Origin: Bolinopsis microptera
Lineage: Eukaryota > Ctenophora > Tentaculata > Lobata > Bolinopsidae
Assembly: GCF_026151205.1 (NCBI RefSeq)
Contig: NC_087077.1
Coordinates: 4,836,001 to 4,900,000, forward strand
Length of the DNA: 64,000 nt
Direction of reading: 5' to 3'
The translations under genes were made by a program, and so were the position numbers. Below are positions 12,266-24,930 of the stretch, piece by piece (position 1 is the first letter of the stretch; every line of letters starts with the position of its first letter). Under the pieces are notes generated by a model. It saw only the letters and a program-made list of their open reading frames with translations, was not told the DNA's origin and searched no databases.

Positions 12266-12662
12266 ACCGCGCCGGTACAGGTCCTTTGGTAAGAAGAGGC
12301 AGTCTTCCGTGCACACAGCACTGTACTTATGATATGTAGTTCCCTGGTCAGAGGTACTAATGATAGTACCGTATCACTGTGTTGAACAGTGCTGGTAGGG
12401 TGCTCAATGAGGAAACACACGGTATGTACCGTGTAACCTGCGTGTAACAGAGCCTCTGTAGTTTAACACGGCAACTTTCCGACAGCATCTAATTCTGGAC
12501 TGTCGTCTCAACGTGCCCAATAAAACTAGCATGCTGGAAGACGGAGAAGTGTGCTTAGTTGTAGACGAAGAAGTGCGCCGTGTCGGGTGCACTGAGCAGC
12601 GCTGACTAGACTAGGCACCAGCTGAGCAGTACAGCCCAGTTTGGTCTCTCTCTCTAACTCGG

Positions 12663-13164
<502 letters not shown>

Positions 13165-13166
<2 letters not shown>

Positions 13167-14130
13167 GATTGTGTACAATACATCATTACACTCAGTAAGT
13201 GTATTTACTACTACGGCTTAGTTTTACATGTATATCGTTAGTATTTAGTAACCTCCACGACCAGCTAAATTACCCCGGTCTAGAACGAGCACACAAGGAG
13301 AAAGAGAGAAATAGAGGAGGGGAGTAGTTGTTAGAGAGAGAGACTGAGATCTGTGCTAGTAAAAGAGAGGTTTAGTCTGAGGAGAGGGTTAGTCTGATGA
13401 AAGAAAGAAAGAGAGCGAGAGAGAGAGCGAGGCTGAGTCTGGTGTTGGAATGTAAGCTCAACAAATGCTGTACAGTTGGGAGGTAATATCGGGGAACTAA
13501 TGTCAAACTAATTGTTCGAGCTGAGTGAGCGCCGTGACCAGCTGAGAGCTGAGTGAAGAGAGAGAGAGATAGTGATCTCATCAGACACCTTCAAACAGAC
13601 ATGTTTCTTACCCTGCACCGTTCCTCCCTGTCTCCCTTTGTATTCTCCTGTCTCTCAGGTCTATCTCTGTACGGTCTCTAATCTCTCCAAGATTATAGAT
13701 CCCCATCTTTATCTACTTACCCCTCTTTACGACGATTATATTCTCTCTTGGGTAGATCCTCCCCGAATCAATATAAAAGAGCAAGCTTGGAGAGCTGATC
13801 AGGATATTATCCTATCTTGCCACTTTATAAATCTCACATTCTCACAACTTACATATATGGGCTTAGATACCAGTCACTAGTCAGGCTGGTATTTATCAAA
13901 GATTATTAGTAACGCGGAACAGGTGACTAGATAGTAGATACCTTCCTCATCAAATTAGGTCCCGGATGTAAACTAAATTCCGGAAATTGCACCTTGAGTA
14001 GTCCCAGTGGTACATACAAGTGCCTTTATAAATTAACTCTCATGATCATTTAATTTAAATAGGGAATGTTCAATTTGTGTGTTAGGAGTTGTACCCTGTG
14101 GCTGTGTAGGCCGTAGGGAGTTGGAGCCTG
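13165..14130. other. Intergenic stretch, purine-rich at first
   Basis: The region 13290-13570 has several short GA-rich runs that look like decayed microsatellite. I see no supported exon. A 102-codon frame at 13572-13880 lacks family resemblance. Confidence 0.4.
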
Positions 14131-14288
14131 AGTTTGAGTGCTGTATTGGGAGTTTGAGTGCTGTATTGGGAGTTTGAGTGCTGTATTGGGAGTTTGAGTG
14201 CTGTATTGGGAGTTTGAGTGCTGTATTGGGAGTTTGAGTGCTGTATTGGGAGTTTGAGTGCTGTATTGGGAGTTTGAGTGCTGTATTG
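14131..14288. repeat. 20-bp minisatellite, about 8 perfect copies
   Basis: The unit AGTTTGAGTGCTGTATTGGG repeats head to tail, with seven full copies and a final 18-bp partial. No differences are visible between units, which suggests recent expansion. Confidence 0.95.
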
Positions 14289-16690
14289 TAGAATATTAAG
14301 GGCGATTAGATTGTCATAATGTCATGTAGAGTAGCAGTGATGTGCCGTGGTAGAAGTTACTCAGCTTGATCTGTAATACCAGATCAATATAACTGTCAGC
14401 TATCTGTCAATTAACACCAATCTGTTTAATAATTCACATATTCCTACCATACACGCACACTGACACACGCACTGTGTACAATGTACATTCTGAGTGCGAG
14501 TTCTACATAATGTAGGTGTTGTCTTGTGAACACAGAACATGACATTCTGTCTTGTTACATTCCATCAACATTCTAGTGTTATAAGCTTAGTTAGTACATT
14601 GTCCAGTGTAATATGAATAGTTTCATGTTACACTCTACAAACATGTCACATTATCATTGTTGCTCTGGACATGTCATTACTTACTTCTTGTGTATCTTCC
14701 CTCTCATTACTTCTACTCAACGAACGTCTAGACTTATAGATCTCCACCTGTCAGATCACATTACACCAGTGTAATTCAGTGTAATGTAATATTACACTTC
14801 ACTGGTAATTGAGTGAAAAGCATTAGTTGAGTAACTTATTATTTGGTACACCTATCTTTACTGGAAGTAATTATTGAACCACAGCTCCCAAGTCAGCTCC
14901 CCATAATATATCAACAGTAAACTCATGATAAGTAAGCGAGTGTAAAATTTCCAGATAAGAGTGACCTCCTGATTTCTAACCACCAGAGATAGCACTAAAA
15001 TTGCCAGATAATTACATGAAACACGCACACTTCATACCGCCCAGCACACACTTCATACCTGACAATGCACAATAATATTATCTCTCTCACTCTCTCTGTC
15101 CGGAGTGTCTCTCCGCCCACAGACTCTGAACACCATATCAACTTTCAAATTTGTAAACACAGTCTGGGAAAATGGGCTGGCGGATGCTAACCTACTGGCA
15201 GTCGGACAATTTTCTTAATTTGCCACTTTGAAAATTGGAGAATTATGGTGAAATACTGGCTGGTTAAATACCTCGGCAGCTGGTTAAATCCAGAGTTATA
15301 TTTCTCAAGGTTGAGAGGAGATTAGAAGTAGCCAGATTGCTGCCTCTCCTCCTGCATATCAAACATTCTGCGGTCGGCAGAGTGTTTTAACACGTGAGAT
15401 AATGGAATTCTGTGCGTGATTTAGAGGGGCATCCGGCTAGGAATTCATCATTGTTTTTTAGTACATCAGGAGTAAAGGTGAGGGAAGCATTGTCAGTGTA
15501 TCCTTTATATGTTGTTTTAATAACAAGTTATAACTTCCGCGTCCGTTCCTTGTCATGAATATTATATTAGTTACTCTTAAACTTAAACTTACACTCGCAC
15601 TTACACACCTTCACACTTACACTCACACTTACTCTTACACTTACACTTACACTTACAAACACTCACGTCTCACAATTACACAAACTCCTCACACACACGC
15701 TAAGTAAATCACACCGCCTCATGCTTGTTTAATCTTGTTTCCTCACACAAAATTAACACAACTCTCGTGACTCCTGACTCGATTATAATGTATGTAACAG
15801 AACTGCAGTTCGCATAATATGTCTTATATAATATTGTATGTGACGGTTAGCATCATTATACTCCAAACATCAGCTAGTAGCCTGTCCTTTTTCTTGTGTA
15901 ACACGAGCCTTACAATAATACCACAGAGATCATGTGAGGGTGAGCCTGGTTACTTCTTACACTCAAATGGCATGGTGTTGGGTGAGTAATCTGTACCTAA
16001 GTAAATTGCACTCCTGACCAGACGGGTGCTGTACCAGACATATTTATGTGGTGTAGCACCATGTCTCAAATCCTATATCACACAGCACTTGTTCATCCTG
16101 TGTTTTCACCTCTGTCTCGAGACAGCTCCACGTCATTTGTCCCTTCAGTAAGGTCTAATGTGAGCCCTTGCCCGGTGAATTAACTCTCAAATAGAGGGCC
16201 CGGCTAGGGCGTTAAAAGGACGACCAGCTAATGAAAGTCACCGCAGCCCTGTTAATGGGGTCGCCCCTCTGATTAGGAACCCTGTATATGCGGTGAGATG
16301 ATTGGAGGTATAATAGACACGTGTCCCACCACACACCACGTGACACGTGTCTTCAATAGAGATATGTGTCCCCGTGTTGTCCCGGGCTAATTGTTTATAT
16401 CTCAATATTCGGAGAAGGAGGAGAGTTGTGTATATCTGGAGTATTTATTATATATCTGTGTTAATCACAACACAATACAAGCCCTCATTACAGTATCCAT
16501 TATAATTACATTTTACACAATACTAATGCTCTCTCCTTTCTTATCTTGTGTTGTGTTGTGTAGATCCATTGTACGCTGGGTATACATGTGATGTTCACTC
16601 TTTCTTCTATCCCTTTCCTCACCACCCCTCCGTCGCCAACCGCGCCCTTCTGTCTCTTCTTCGCACTATCTCTTTATCACTAGTTCTCTC
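14289..16690. other. Intergenic stretch with short simple repeats
   Basis: It contains a degenerate ACACTT/ACTTAC repeat at about 15575-15665 and three CACGTG sites at 16318, 16337 and 16344, one of them the palindrome ACACGTGT. No gene was recognised. Confidence 0.5.
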
Positions 16691-16700
16691 ACTCATTCAC

Positions 16701-16875
16701 CTGCACTCACTCCCTCACCAGCCCTCACCAGCTTTCACCAGTCTCCCTCACCATCCCTCACTCACCAGCCCTCACTCACCAGCCCTCACTCACCAGCCCT
16801 CCTTCACCAGCCCTCACTCACCAGCCCTCACTCACCAGCCCTCACTCACCAGCCCTCCCCTCGCCAGCCCTCACC
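16701..16875. repeat. 14-bp CAGCCCTCACTCAC minisatellite
   Basis: About ten imperfect copies of a CAGCCCTCACTCAC-type unit lie here. The proline/serine-rich open frame across it is a repeat artefact. Confidence 0.8.
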
Positions 16876-17803
16876 ATATGTCCTAATTACACCCTGCGTG
16901 GTGTCTGCTCGCTCTCTGGAGCATGTGACTATATATGTGCACGTTGTGGGGTATTCAGAGCTGGCCCCTCTCTCTAATTGCGTGATATTACAGCGAGGCT
17001 CTACAGTCTACACACCGATGATTGGCTCACTGTGAGGGCTCCTAACGAACTATCCTACATTCTCAAACTACATTAAGGAGTAATGTTGGTGGTGGGGTTA
17101 TTGGATACTGGCCCTGGCTATGGGTCGATCACATACCCCAGCGTTGGGGAATGGTCGCTATTGTCACCTTGTACCGGCCCCTGCCAGTGCACCGTGTCCC
17201 ACGGTGAGTCCTACAGTCTGGCTGTCATGCAGTACTGTACTTTGTTCTATTCTTAACAGCTGGTATAATTTAACTGTCCCACACACACACACTGAAGACA
17301 TCTCACTCAGTCCGAGTATAATACAGTCACAGTATTTAATACAGCACAACGCTAACAGCCTTTGCTATATGTTACAGAGAGCTATAGTGTGTTGAGACTC
17401 AGCACAGAGCACACAGAATGTGCCCTCCACCAACCCCTCACCTCTCCTCGCACTACACTCCACCAGTACACTGTAACTGTAACACTTTACAGTTAACCTA
17501 TTAGTGTTTTTGTTACATTTTAACATAGCAGCAGCTGGGTCGTGTAGCGTGTAGGACAAGTGTTGCCATATGTTACCATTTGTTACTAAGTGTTACCATG
17601 ACAACAGGGTCGGTGTCGCACATCTTCACAAGTTGTGCTGCGTGTTGACGCTCAGTGCCCGACTCTAGGCTCAGACTCGCCCTGCTGCACTGTTTTTTGT
17701 GAGCGAGGAAACCATGTAGCTGAGACCTGACTCCTCCTTCTCTCCTCCTTCTCTGACCTTTACAACTAGAGCTTAGCTCATTTTGCCTGTCAGGAGGGGA
17801 TTG

Positions 17804-17841
17804 TCATGTGGTGTGACGTCATCTCACGTGGTGTGACGTCA
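17804..17841 (+). promoter_or_regulatory. Paired E-box plus CRE composite sites
   Basis: Two copies of CAYGTGGTGTGACGTCA lie head to tail (from about 17804 and 17825), each joining an E-box-like hexamer to a full cAMP-response palindrome TGACGTCA. The same paired arrangement appears on the opposite strand at 26012-26048. The role is unknown. Confidence 0.55.
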
Positions 17842-18530
17842 TGTCTTAGCATGAAAATGTATTTTGCACTAATATGCGTGATGGTCAGATATTGGAGCTT
17901 AGTTTTGACTCCTTTTAGCATCATGTGTCTGTCGTTAAGTGATATTAAGTGGCGGCTATATTTTCATATTATTGACCTCTTCACAAACGTTTCAGAATGC
18001 CGCGCCGGCCAATTAACATTTTAATAAAATCTGGAAATGTCCGGTGGTCACGTTAAGAAACACAACAACCTGCCTCATCAACACGATGTTATATCACTCC
18101 AGTTGTTGGAACTGAACCCCCTCAACATGTTAAATACCGACCCATTAGAGGCCTCCCGACAGGTAGCAGCAGTACTGTGCCTCGCTCTCTGAACGTGTTG
18201 AAATCATTAAAACTCATTTGGTGGCCTGTACACTGACTGGTCGACAAAGCCTCCTAATAGTGAGGTGGTGTTGACTGGAGAGGATGTAGTATTTTATATG
18301 TAAGAAGGGGGTGGACCCACCATTAAAACATGTGTTGTTGAGCTGGGTTCCGGGTGTGTTCCGGCTGCTGGTGTGTTCCGGCTGCTGGTGTGTTGTCAAC
18401 AGATCAGTGCCACTATGATCTGGGAGTTGTGTTGCTAGTTCTGCTAAGTGTGTGTGTGTGTGTGATCTGGTGTGCTGGTTGGTGTGGTGTTTAAAGTGAG
18501 GTTACACCCAGGTGGCATGTCCTACCAGAT

Positions 18531-19639
18531 CACAGTGGGCTGGGATGCTAGCATAGGCCAAAAATTGACTTTTTCCCCCTCTTTTCTAATTGATTTATCT
18601 TTTAAGATAAAAATAATCCTGATGCAATGCAAAAAACCAAAATGAAAAAGGATGAATGGTGTGAAAATGGCACCGCGCCTAAAATCTGTATTTTTTGGCA
18701 GTGAAAATTTTGTATTTTACTGCCAAAATTTACTCTTCTTTTATCTTTTCACCATAAAATGTCTTTGTATTAGTTTCCTGAGTTATTTATGAGTTAGTGA
18801 TGATCCAAGCATCCTAGTTACTAGAAAAAAAACCCTAAGGGTCTAGCTAATTTGCTGATTTTTTGATGGAGCGCCGATTTTAAACTAAATTTCAGCATTT
18901 TTTTCTCTTAAAAAGGGCACAAATAGTTGCTAACTTCATAATACTTCAAATGGAAACCTACTTCATCTTAAAGCTGAGACAATTTTGGTTTAGAAGCTTT
19001 TGGAATCTGTCTGGGCCACTTTGGGTTATATCTGTTTAAAAAATTAAGAAACTCAAAAATGGGGTCAAATTTGCTGCATTTTTAGATAATTTATGAGCTC
19101 AATTTTGCTATTAAATTGACATATCTTAGTTATTCTCCATGTTTGTGGCGTTTTTTGCATCCTAGACTAGAAGCATATGGATGAAAAATCAAAATAGTAC
19201 AATTATTATAGTTAAAATTGATAAAAATCCAAAAAAATCGCGATTTTAAACGAAATTTTTGAAAATAACAGGAAAAATTTTGGTGTTTCAGAAAATTTTG
19301 GTCATATAAATGGGCACAACTTTTGTTCTGATCAATATTTTTTCATAATTCAAAAAGATTCGAGTTCCTAAGATAGCTGTCCTTCGTTTACAGTTCATAG
19401 AAGAGCTTTAAAATTGATTAAACCTCTAAAAAACATCTTTTCCTGGGGTCAGCCTCTTATTTTTGGACTACAGGAGTGCTCAAAATCGGCCCAAAAATTT
19501 TTTTCTAAGACATTTTGGGCCCTGTAAATGATTGGAATCGTATTTTTGTACCCAAATTACCTTAGAAACAAAGTTAGGGGCATGTGTGATGGTCTAAAAT
19601 ACCCTATGCTAGCATGACCCCCACTCACAGCCCACTGTG
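18531..19639. mobile_element. 1109-bp non-autonomous DNA transposon with CACAGTG ends (Transib/RAG-like)
   Basis: The element starts CACAGTGGGCTG (18531-18542) and ends with its exact inverse (19628-19639). A second inverted block, ATGCTAGCATAGG, lies inside each end (18545-18557 and near 19603-19615), at different distances from the tip. The 5-bp sequence CAGAT flanks both ends (18526-18530 and 19640-19644), a clean target site duplication. Transib and RAG-type transposases make 5-bp duplications and use ends beginning CAC, and CACAGTG is identical to the heptamer of the V(D)J recombination signal. The interior is AT-rich and has no open frame of 60 codons or more, so the element would depend on a transposase from elsewhere. 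The superfamily assignment is inferred. Confidence 0.75.
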
Positions 19640-19644
19640 CAGAT

Positions 19645-20428
19645 ATACACATGACCTGAGTATCTCCTCTGTTATAAGATCGTGATATGCTCACTGTGAT
19701 GTGACCTCCCCCTGCTACAATGCTACGCTGGATAGATGACAGGTCCTACCAGATATTAAGAACTCTTAAGGGTGACCTCCCACTAACTCAGGGGTGATTT
19801 CCCTGCTACATTTGTCTGTTACAAGGCCAAGGCATGGTTTGGAAGTGGCGGTTGATTCCCCTGGACACTTAGGCTATATAAGTCTCTGTTTCATAGAAGT
19901 GGATTTCTCTAATAGGGGTCGTCTAGAAGATTACCATAGCAACTAAACTCTAGAAGGTCATGTTGTGATGGTCATATGACATGATGGTAAGTGATGAATA
20001 CTGATAGTGGAAAGTGGTAGTTGTTAGTTGGTTTGTGTCCTACGTGGGCATGACGTGACAAGAGAATATATTACAACCACCACCCGCCGGCTCCCGTCCG
20101 AGATATACGCCGCTCTTAAATAATAAATACGATAAATAATGAAATTAGAAGTGGGCGGCGGTAGATCCGCGGCATTTTGAGAGTCTGTGGTGAATGGGGA
20201 GAGGATGTTGGGAGGTTTGTTGTTGTATGTTATTTGGTTTCTAAGATCTAATGATATTCAGTGGACAAAGACGATAAATGAGACTGACCTAAACTTCGAA
20301 CAAACCAAACATCCCAGCCTTCCAATCAAGAGTTGAAAGAGACAAGTTACTTTCAGCATTTACATACAAATATCACAGTAGGAGTCTCGTTAAATTATCC
20401 CATTATTCTACCTGCCCTATGGAAAAGC
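19645..20428. other. Intergenic stretch before a promoter-like block
   Basis: No gene was recognised. There is a GC-richer patch near 20088-20175 (GCCGCTC, GGGCGGCGG, CCGCGG) upstream of the E-box/TATA block. Confidence 0.4.
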
Positions 20429-20545
20429 GGTCACGTGACCACTCCGTCGGTGAGTTGGGTCACGTGGTCACATTTACCTGATACATGGTGGGTCACGTGA
20501 CCTGTATATATAAGCTGACTGGAGCCGAGTATTTGTACTTTAGTG
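20429..20545 (+). promoter_or_regulatory. Candidate core promoter: three E-boxes and a TATA box
   Basis: The 12-bp palindrome GGTCACGTGACC occurs at 20429-20440 and 20491-20502, with a variant GGTCACGTGGTCAC at about 20459-20470. TATATATAAG follows at 20505-20514, which would put a start site near 20535-20545. USF/TFE-type bHLH-zip factors bind GTCACGTGAC. No conserved coding exon was recognised downstream, so the transcript, if any, is unknown or non-coding. Confidence 0.5.
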
Positions 20546-21500
20546 CTGGGTACATTGTGCTCCTCACAACTCTCTAACAGTTCTCTAAGTTATAATTCAC
20601 CTGTAGCTGTATAAGGTATACCACCCGGATATATATAATGTGATCCAACATATCACCCGCTCCATACGCTCATCCTCTCCCTCCTCCTCCTCTCCAGATA
20701 AAGACAGCTCTGTTATACCACCACTACACAGCTCACTCTCCCAGACCACTGTCACGTGACACACACTGTACACCACCACCTATACACTAGGCTGGTACAG
20801 GATATGTGCTGTGTAAGTATATAAACATGTAATACACAACACATGACGACACTGCTTCCTGCTCGTAGCGGCAACCCAGCGAACGGTCTCACTGATCCGT
20901 CCTATCCCAGCGCACTGAAGGATGTACCGTCACTTCACATCCAGGCTGCCCGACGTAGTGGTCACAAAAGGGCAGATTTGCCCTTTTGCAGCTGTGAGGG
21001 CTTCCTGGAGTTGGCAACCACGTAATACGTCCCTTCTAGCAATACATGTTCGGTTTTCCTGCGTCCTGCAGCTGCATGCAGGGTGCTCTATTGTACTGAT
21101 ATTATTCAAGAGTAGGAATTGTGCTGCCTTCTTGGCAGGTATGATTGTGAGCTTCTCCCAGCTTGCAGTTAGTGTCTTCTGAAGAAAAGATATAATGTGC
21201 ACAATGCAATGATTTCACTGTTCTACTCAGAAATGTTTCCCTTGGCTTGGTGACTGAAGGACTGTGTTCTGAGGAGATGTTGAGGGGAGGGTTGTAGAGT
21301 GTAGGGGACACAAAGCGTCATAGTCTGATACTGAAGTTTAGCAGCTGCATCATAGTGTAGTCACCTATTATTACTGGGAAATGTATAAAGTGCTGTCGTA
21401 GTTTTCTGAGAAATTTGTCGAGTTGAGAGTATGTACTAGTACAAGTAGAAGAAATGACAATACTAGTAGAAGAAATGACAATACTTATACTCAATACTCA
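20546..21500. other. Possible transcribed region, no recognised product
   Basis: Overlapping short frames on both strands at 20843-21202 have no family resemblance. A perfect hairpin (10-bp arms CAAAAGGGCA/TGCCCTTTTG, 4-base loop) lies at 20965-20988. Confidence 0.35.
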
Positions 21501-21504
21501 ATAG

Positions 21505-21713
21505 TGTTATAGTGAAAGAGTTGTTGTAATAGTGGAAGAGTTGTTGTAATAGTGGAAGAGATGTTGTAATAGTGGAACAGTTGTTGTAATAGTGGAAGAG
21601 TTGTTGTAATAGTGGGAGAAATGTTGTAATAGTGGAAGAGTTGTTGTAATAGTGGAAGAGTTGTTGTAATAGACAATAGTGGAAGAGTTGTTGTAATAGT
21701 GGAAGAGTTGTTG
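21505..21713. repeat. 20-bp minisatellite AGTGGAAGAGTTGTTGTAAT
   Basis: About ten copies with a few substitutions (GAGATG, GGGAG, GAACAG variants) and one short interruption near 21673 are present. The repetitive open frame is an artefact. Confidence 0.9.
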
Positions 21714-22582
21714 GCAGTTAGAGTACTTACAGTAGTTGAAGGAGTGGTGGTTGGCTTACACTAACATCCTCCTCACATTCACACATGTCCGTCTTGAATA
21801 CTCAACTTGTGAAGTCATGTAGAAAATGTGATGATGTCATTTACAGCTCACACTGCTGAGTTTTGTAAAACACCAGACATACTTAAAATACTGCATACTT
21901 CAACGCTTCCTGATCGTACGAACATTCCCGTGGTGATTAGAGATATTTACTAGAGATTGTGTGGAATATTACCTCACGGATAAATACGATAAACAACACA
22001 TCTTCTCTCATTTCTCTCTTGATTAACTGATCCCAACGACGGGGAGAGAGAAAGATCAAAGATCTCCCCTCACCTCTCTCCGCAATCCGTCTGGAGGTCA
22101 CCTGGTCACCATGTCAACATGACCACACCAAGCTTCGCTCCTCTCTCTCTCTCTCTCTCTCTCCCACACCAGACGTGCCTTACATTATGAGTCAGGCAAA
22201 AGCTTTTCACACGACACTGCGGGCAGATCATGCCGTGTACCAGTCTGTGATCACACATTACTTTCATTCTCTCTCTCTCTGATCGACTGGGAGAGCAAAC
22301 CAGGAGTAATTCCTCCTGCTCTCTTTGTCGGCCAGGGATGACAGAGACTGCCTGCAAGTGTAATAATCTCGCCTTTAGTCCTTTAATCGATTTCTATCCG
22401 TCTATTCAGGGTAGTGACTACATTTCCTATTCGAGCAGGTTATCCAATTTCTGTGGACAAAGAAATCATTTAGGAGGGGGTATGTAAGACGTGTAATGAT
22501 GCCGTGTGTAATAGGAGGTGGGTAGGTGGGTAACCAAATCACTGTGCTGTTAGGTCACCGTCTGGCTAGCTCTCTCTTCTCG

Positions 22583-22585
<3 letters not shown>
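21714..22585. other. Intergenic stretch with short CT runs
   Basis: Short (CT)n runs occur at 22139-22163 and 22269-22281. No exon was recognised. Confidence 0.4.

Positions 22586-22671
<86 letters not shown>
22586..22671. repeat. (CT)n microsatellite
   Basis: A nearly pure CT run of about 85 bp. Confidence 0.95.
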
Positions 22672-22674
<3 letters not shown>

Positions 22675-23521
22675 ATGTAACACTTCTATCAGGATACCCG
22701 GTCCCACCCCAGATAATGTGATATATCTCAAACAGCAGCAGCTCCCCAGACTTACACTGTACACATAAGTGGATCATGCTAGTGGGGTGAGGCGCAGCAT
22801 CAAAGGTGCCTCGCTCACTCCCCCTCATTCTTCTTGATTGGTGGACAACAAGAAAGGTGGACTCACAGTAAATTTAATCGAATAGTGCTCCCTTCTGGAG
22901 AGCTGCCAATTTTCCCTTATAAGGAGATTCCAGGTGCAGATCTTTTAAAGACTGGGTGTAATAAACTGTTTAGCAAGTGTGTAGCGGAGGGTGGGATGTA
23001 GTGAGGAGGAGAAAGAGAAGGAGGAGGTGTCGGAGCTTGTTGTAGAACTGTGCCCTATTGTCAGGAAACACTACATAAAATATTCAGAGGTGTTTATATT
23101 GGTTCTTTGTTAGGGTGATATCTGGCAGAGGAACGCGAAAAGAGCCGTTACTCCAAGTGATGTCCCTAACTCACTTTGTTCTCATCACAGTGCCTGATGA
23201 AAGGTGAGAGATTTACACCCTAGTCGTAGGGAGGCAGTCACGTTCACGGGGGGCAAATCCCATGAGCATGATCACGATCACCCTCACAGACTTCCCAGAC
23301 TTTGTCCATGATGCTCGCTACTTCACTTTGTATTAACTCCACTGTCGCTGTCTGTTCCACACCTCACAGACGGTACGACAGCACCCCTCTTTACACAGGT
23401 CTTTTACACATGTCTTTACACAAGTGTTTCTTCAGACTGCCTTGTAACCGACTGTTAACATCCAGACAGCCTTGTAACCTATCTAACATTCAGACAACCT
23501 TTAAATAACCTACCTCCTGAT

Positions 23522-23525
<4 letters not shown>
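22672..23525. other. Intergenic stretch
   Basis: Nothing was recognised apart from a loosely repeated CAGACAGCCTTGTAACC-type sequence near 23433-23500. Confidence 0.4.

Positions 23526-23602
<77 letters not shown>
23526..23602. repeat. (CT)n microsatellite
   Basis: A pure CT run of about 77 bp, followed by shorter broken CT runs up to about 23740. Confidence 0.95.
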
Positions 23603-23606
<4 letters not shown>

Positions 23607-24854
23607 TCTCTCGCTCTCTCTCTGTTCTCATAACTGTAGCTCATGATCCTAACAAACAGCTGCTTATCCAGTAACCGGTTATTTCCCAGTAAACCTGATC
23701 ACTCCTCTCTCTCTCTCCCTGACTCTCTCAACTGATAGGACACTGGCTAACTAACATGTTTTAAACAACAAACCCGGCTATTCGTCACAGAATATTCCAG
23801 ACCACGCTCCGAGAGAGCACAAGTCACGCACACACACGGCTGCTGCGAGCTAGAAGTGGGGCGGATTGAGCCAATGATGTTGAATAAAGGATATTATGAA
23901 GGAGTCATCACAACATGTGATGACACACAACTCATGGCACCTTTCTTCTTGTCAAATTACACTCCCAATAATAGATGATATTATGAGAGCCTCCTGCCCA
24001 GCTGTACTCCCATTTAAATACCCCCTCCTCCGCCTCTCTCCACTTAAGCTCTTGTCTTATTGTGTGGCGGAGACTGAGAAAAAGCCGTAGATAATGGTCG
24101 CGGTGCTAATTGAGCTAATGATAGCAGACACACACACGCTACTGTGGGTCGCCTCCCTGTGCCGGGAGGTATTGTCAACTGTGCGGAGTGGACAACACAG
24201 AGGAGTTGGCCGGGATAATTGCGCTGTAATTACAACGCACCTAACTTGTCTAAGTATCTCTCTCTCTCTCTCTTTCTCTCTTTCTCTTTGAGAGAGGCAC
24301 TCGTGATATCTTTAGTGAGAATGGGGAGACGATGCACTGTTCAACACTCCTTCGTGTGTTCAGCAGCTCACTCCGGTATAAACTAACTCCGGAGTTATAC
24401 ACAGTGAACATGTGGCATTGTGTGTGCTGGGATGGGATGGGAGAGACTACATGTTTAAAACTTAAATGCCTGAGAATTAGATATATAATATACATCCAGT
24501 GTATGGTATATGATACGTTGTGCGTCGTGGGGAGGACAGGGTGTGCTCGGGAGAGTCGCCAACGAGGTGTTAGCTTTTGTCTGTCCTAGAAGTGGACCGG
24601 ATTTAAAGGAATTCTGTTGATAGATATACGAGTTATATGTAATTAGAACAACGTGTGTGATTTGAATAAATTGCATAATTACCGAACATTATTTATAATA
24701 TTCTCGGGAGGAGAGTGTAGGCCAGGCTACGTTTCTGCAGCAGTACACGCGGTGTCCGAGTGTGTCTAAACAGTTGTCCTAGAAAGGGGGAAGTGACAAT
24801 GTGATATCAATGACTGGGGGCTTGCTCTTTGATCTCCGGTCGGTGCTCTGCGCC

Positions 24855-24930
24855 CACGTGGGGTAATGCCATGTGACACGTGGGGAACTGTCACGTGACG
24901 TGAGGTATCAGTCACGTGCACGCTCACGTG
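24855..24930. promoter_or_regulatory. Cluster of five CACGTG E-boxes
   Basis: CACGTG occurs at 24855, 24877, 24892, 24913 and 24925 within 76 bp, several as TCACGTGA. No TATA box or recognised exon is adjacent. It may be an enhancer for bHLH factors or a decayed repeat. Confidence 0.45.

Noticed and set aside
14131-14288. CRISPR-like regular repeats
   Set aside because: The 20-bp units are directly adjacent with no variable spacers, and the context is animal DNA; the same holds for 35726-35850.
16548-16886. 112-codon Pro/Ser/His-rich frame
   Set aside because: Its second half is the 14-bp minisatellite, and the rest has no recognisable domain.
20843-21202. Overlapping 60-90 codon frames on both strands
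   Set aside because: Read in three frames, none resembles a known family; no consistent splice sites.
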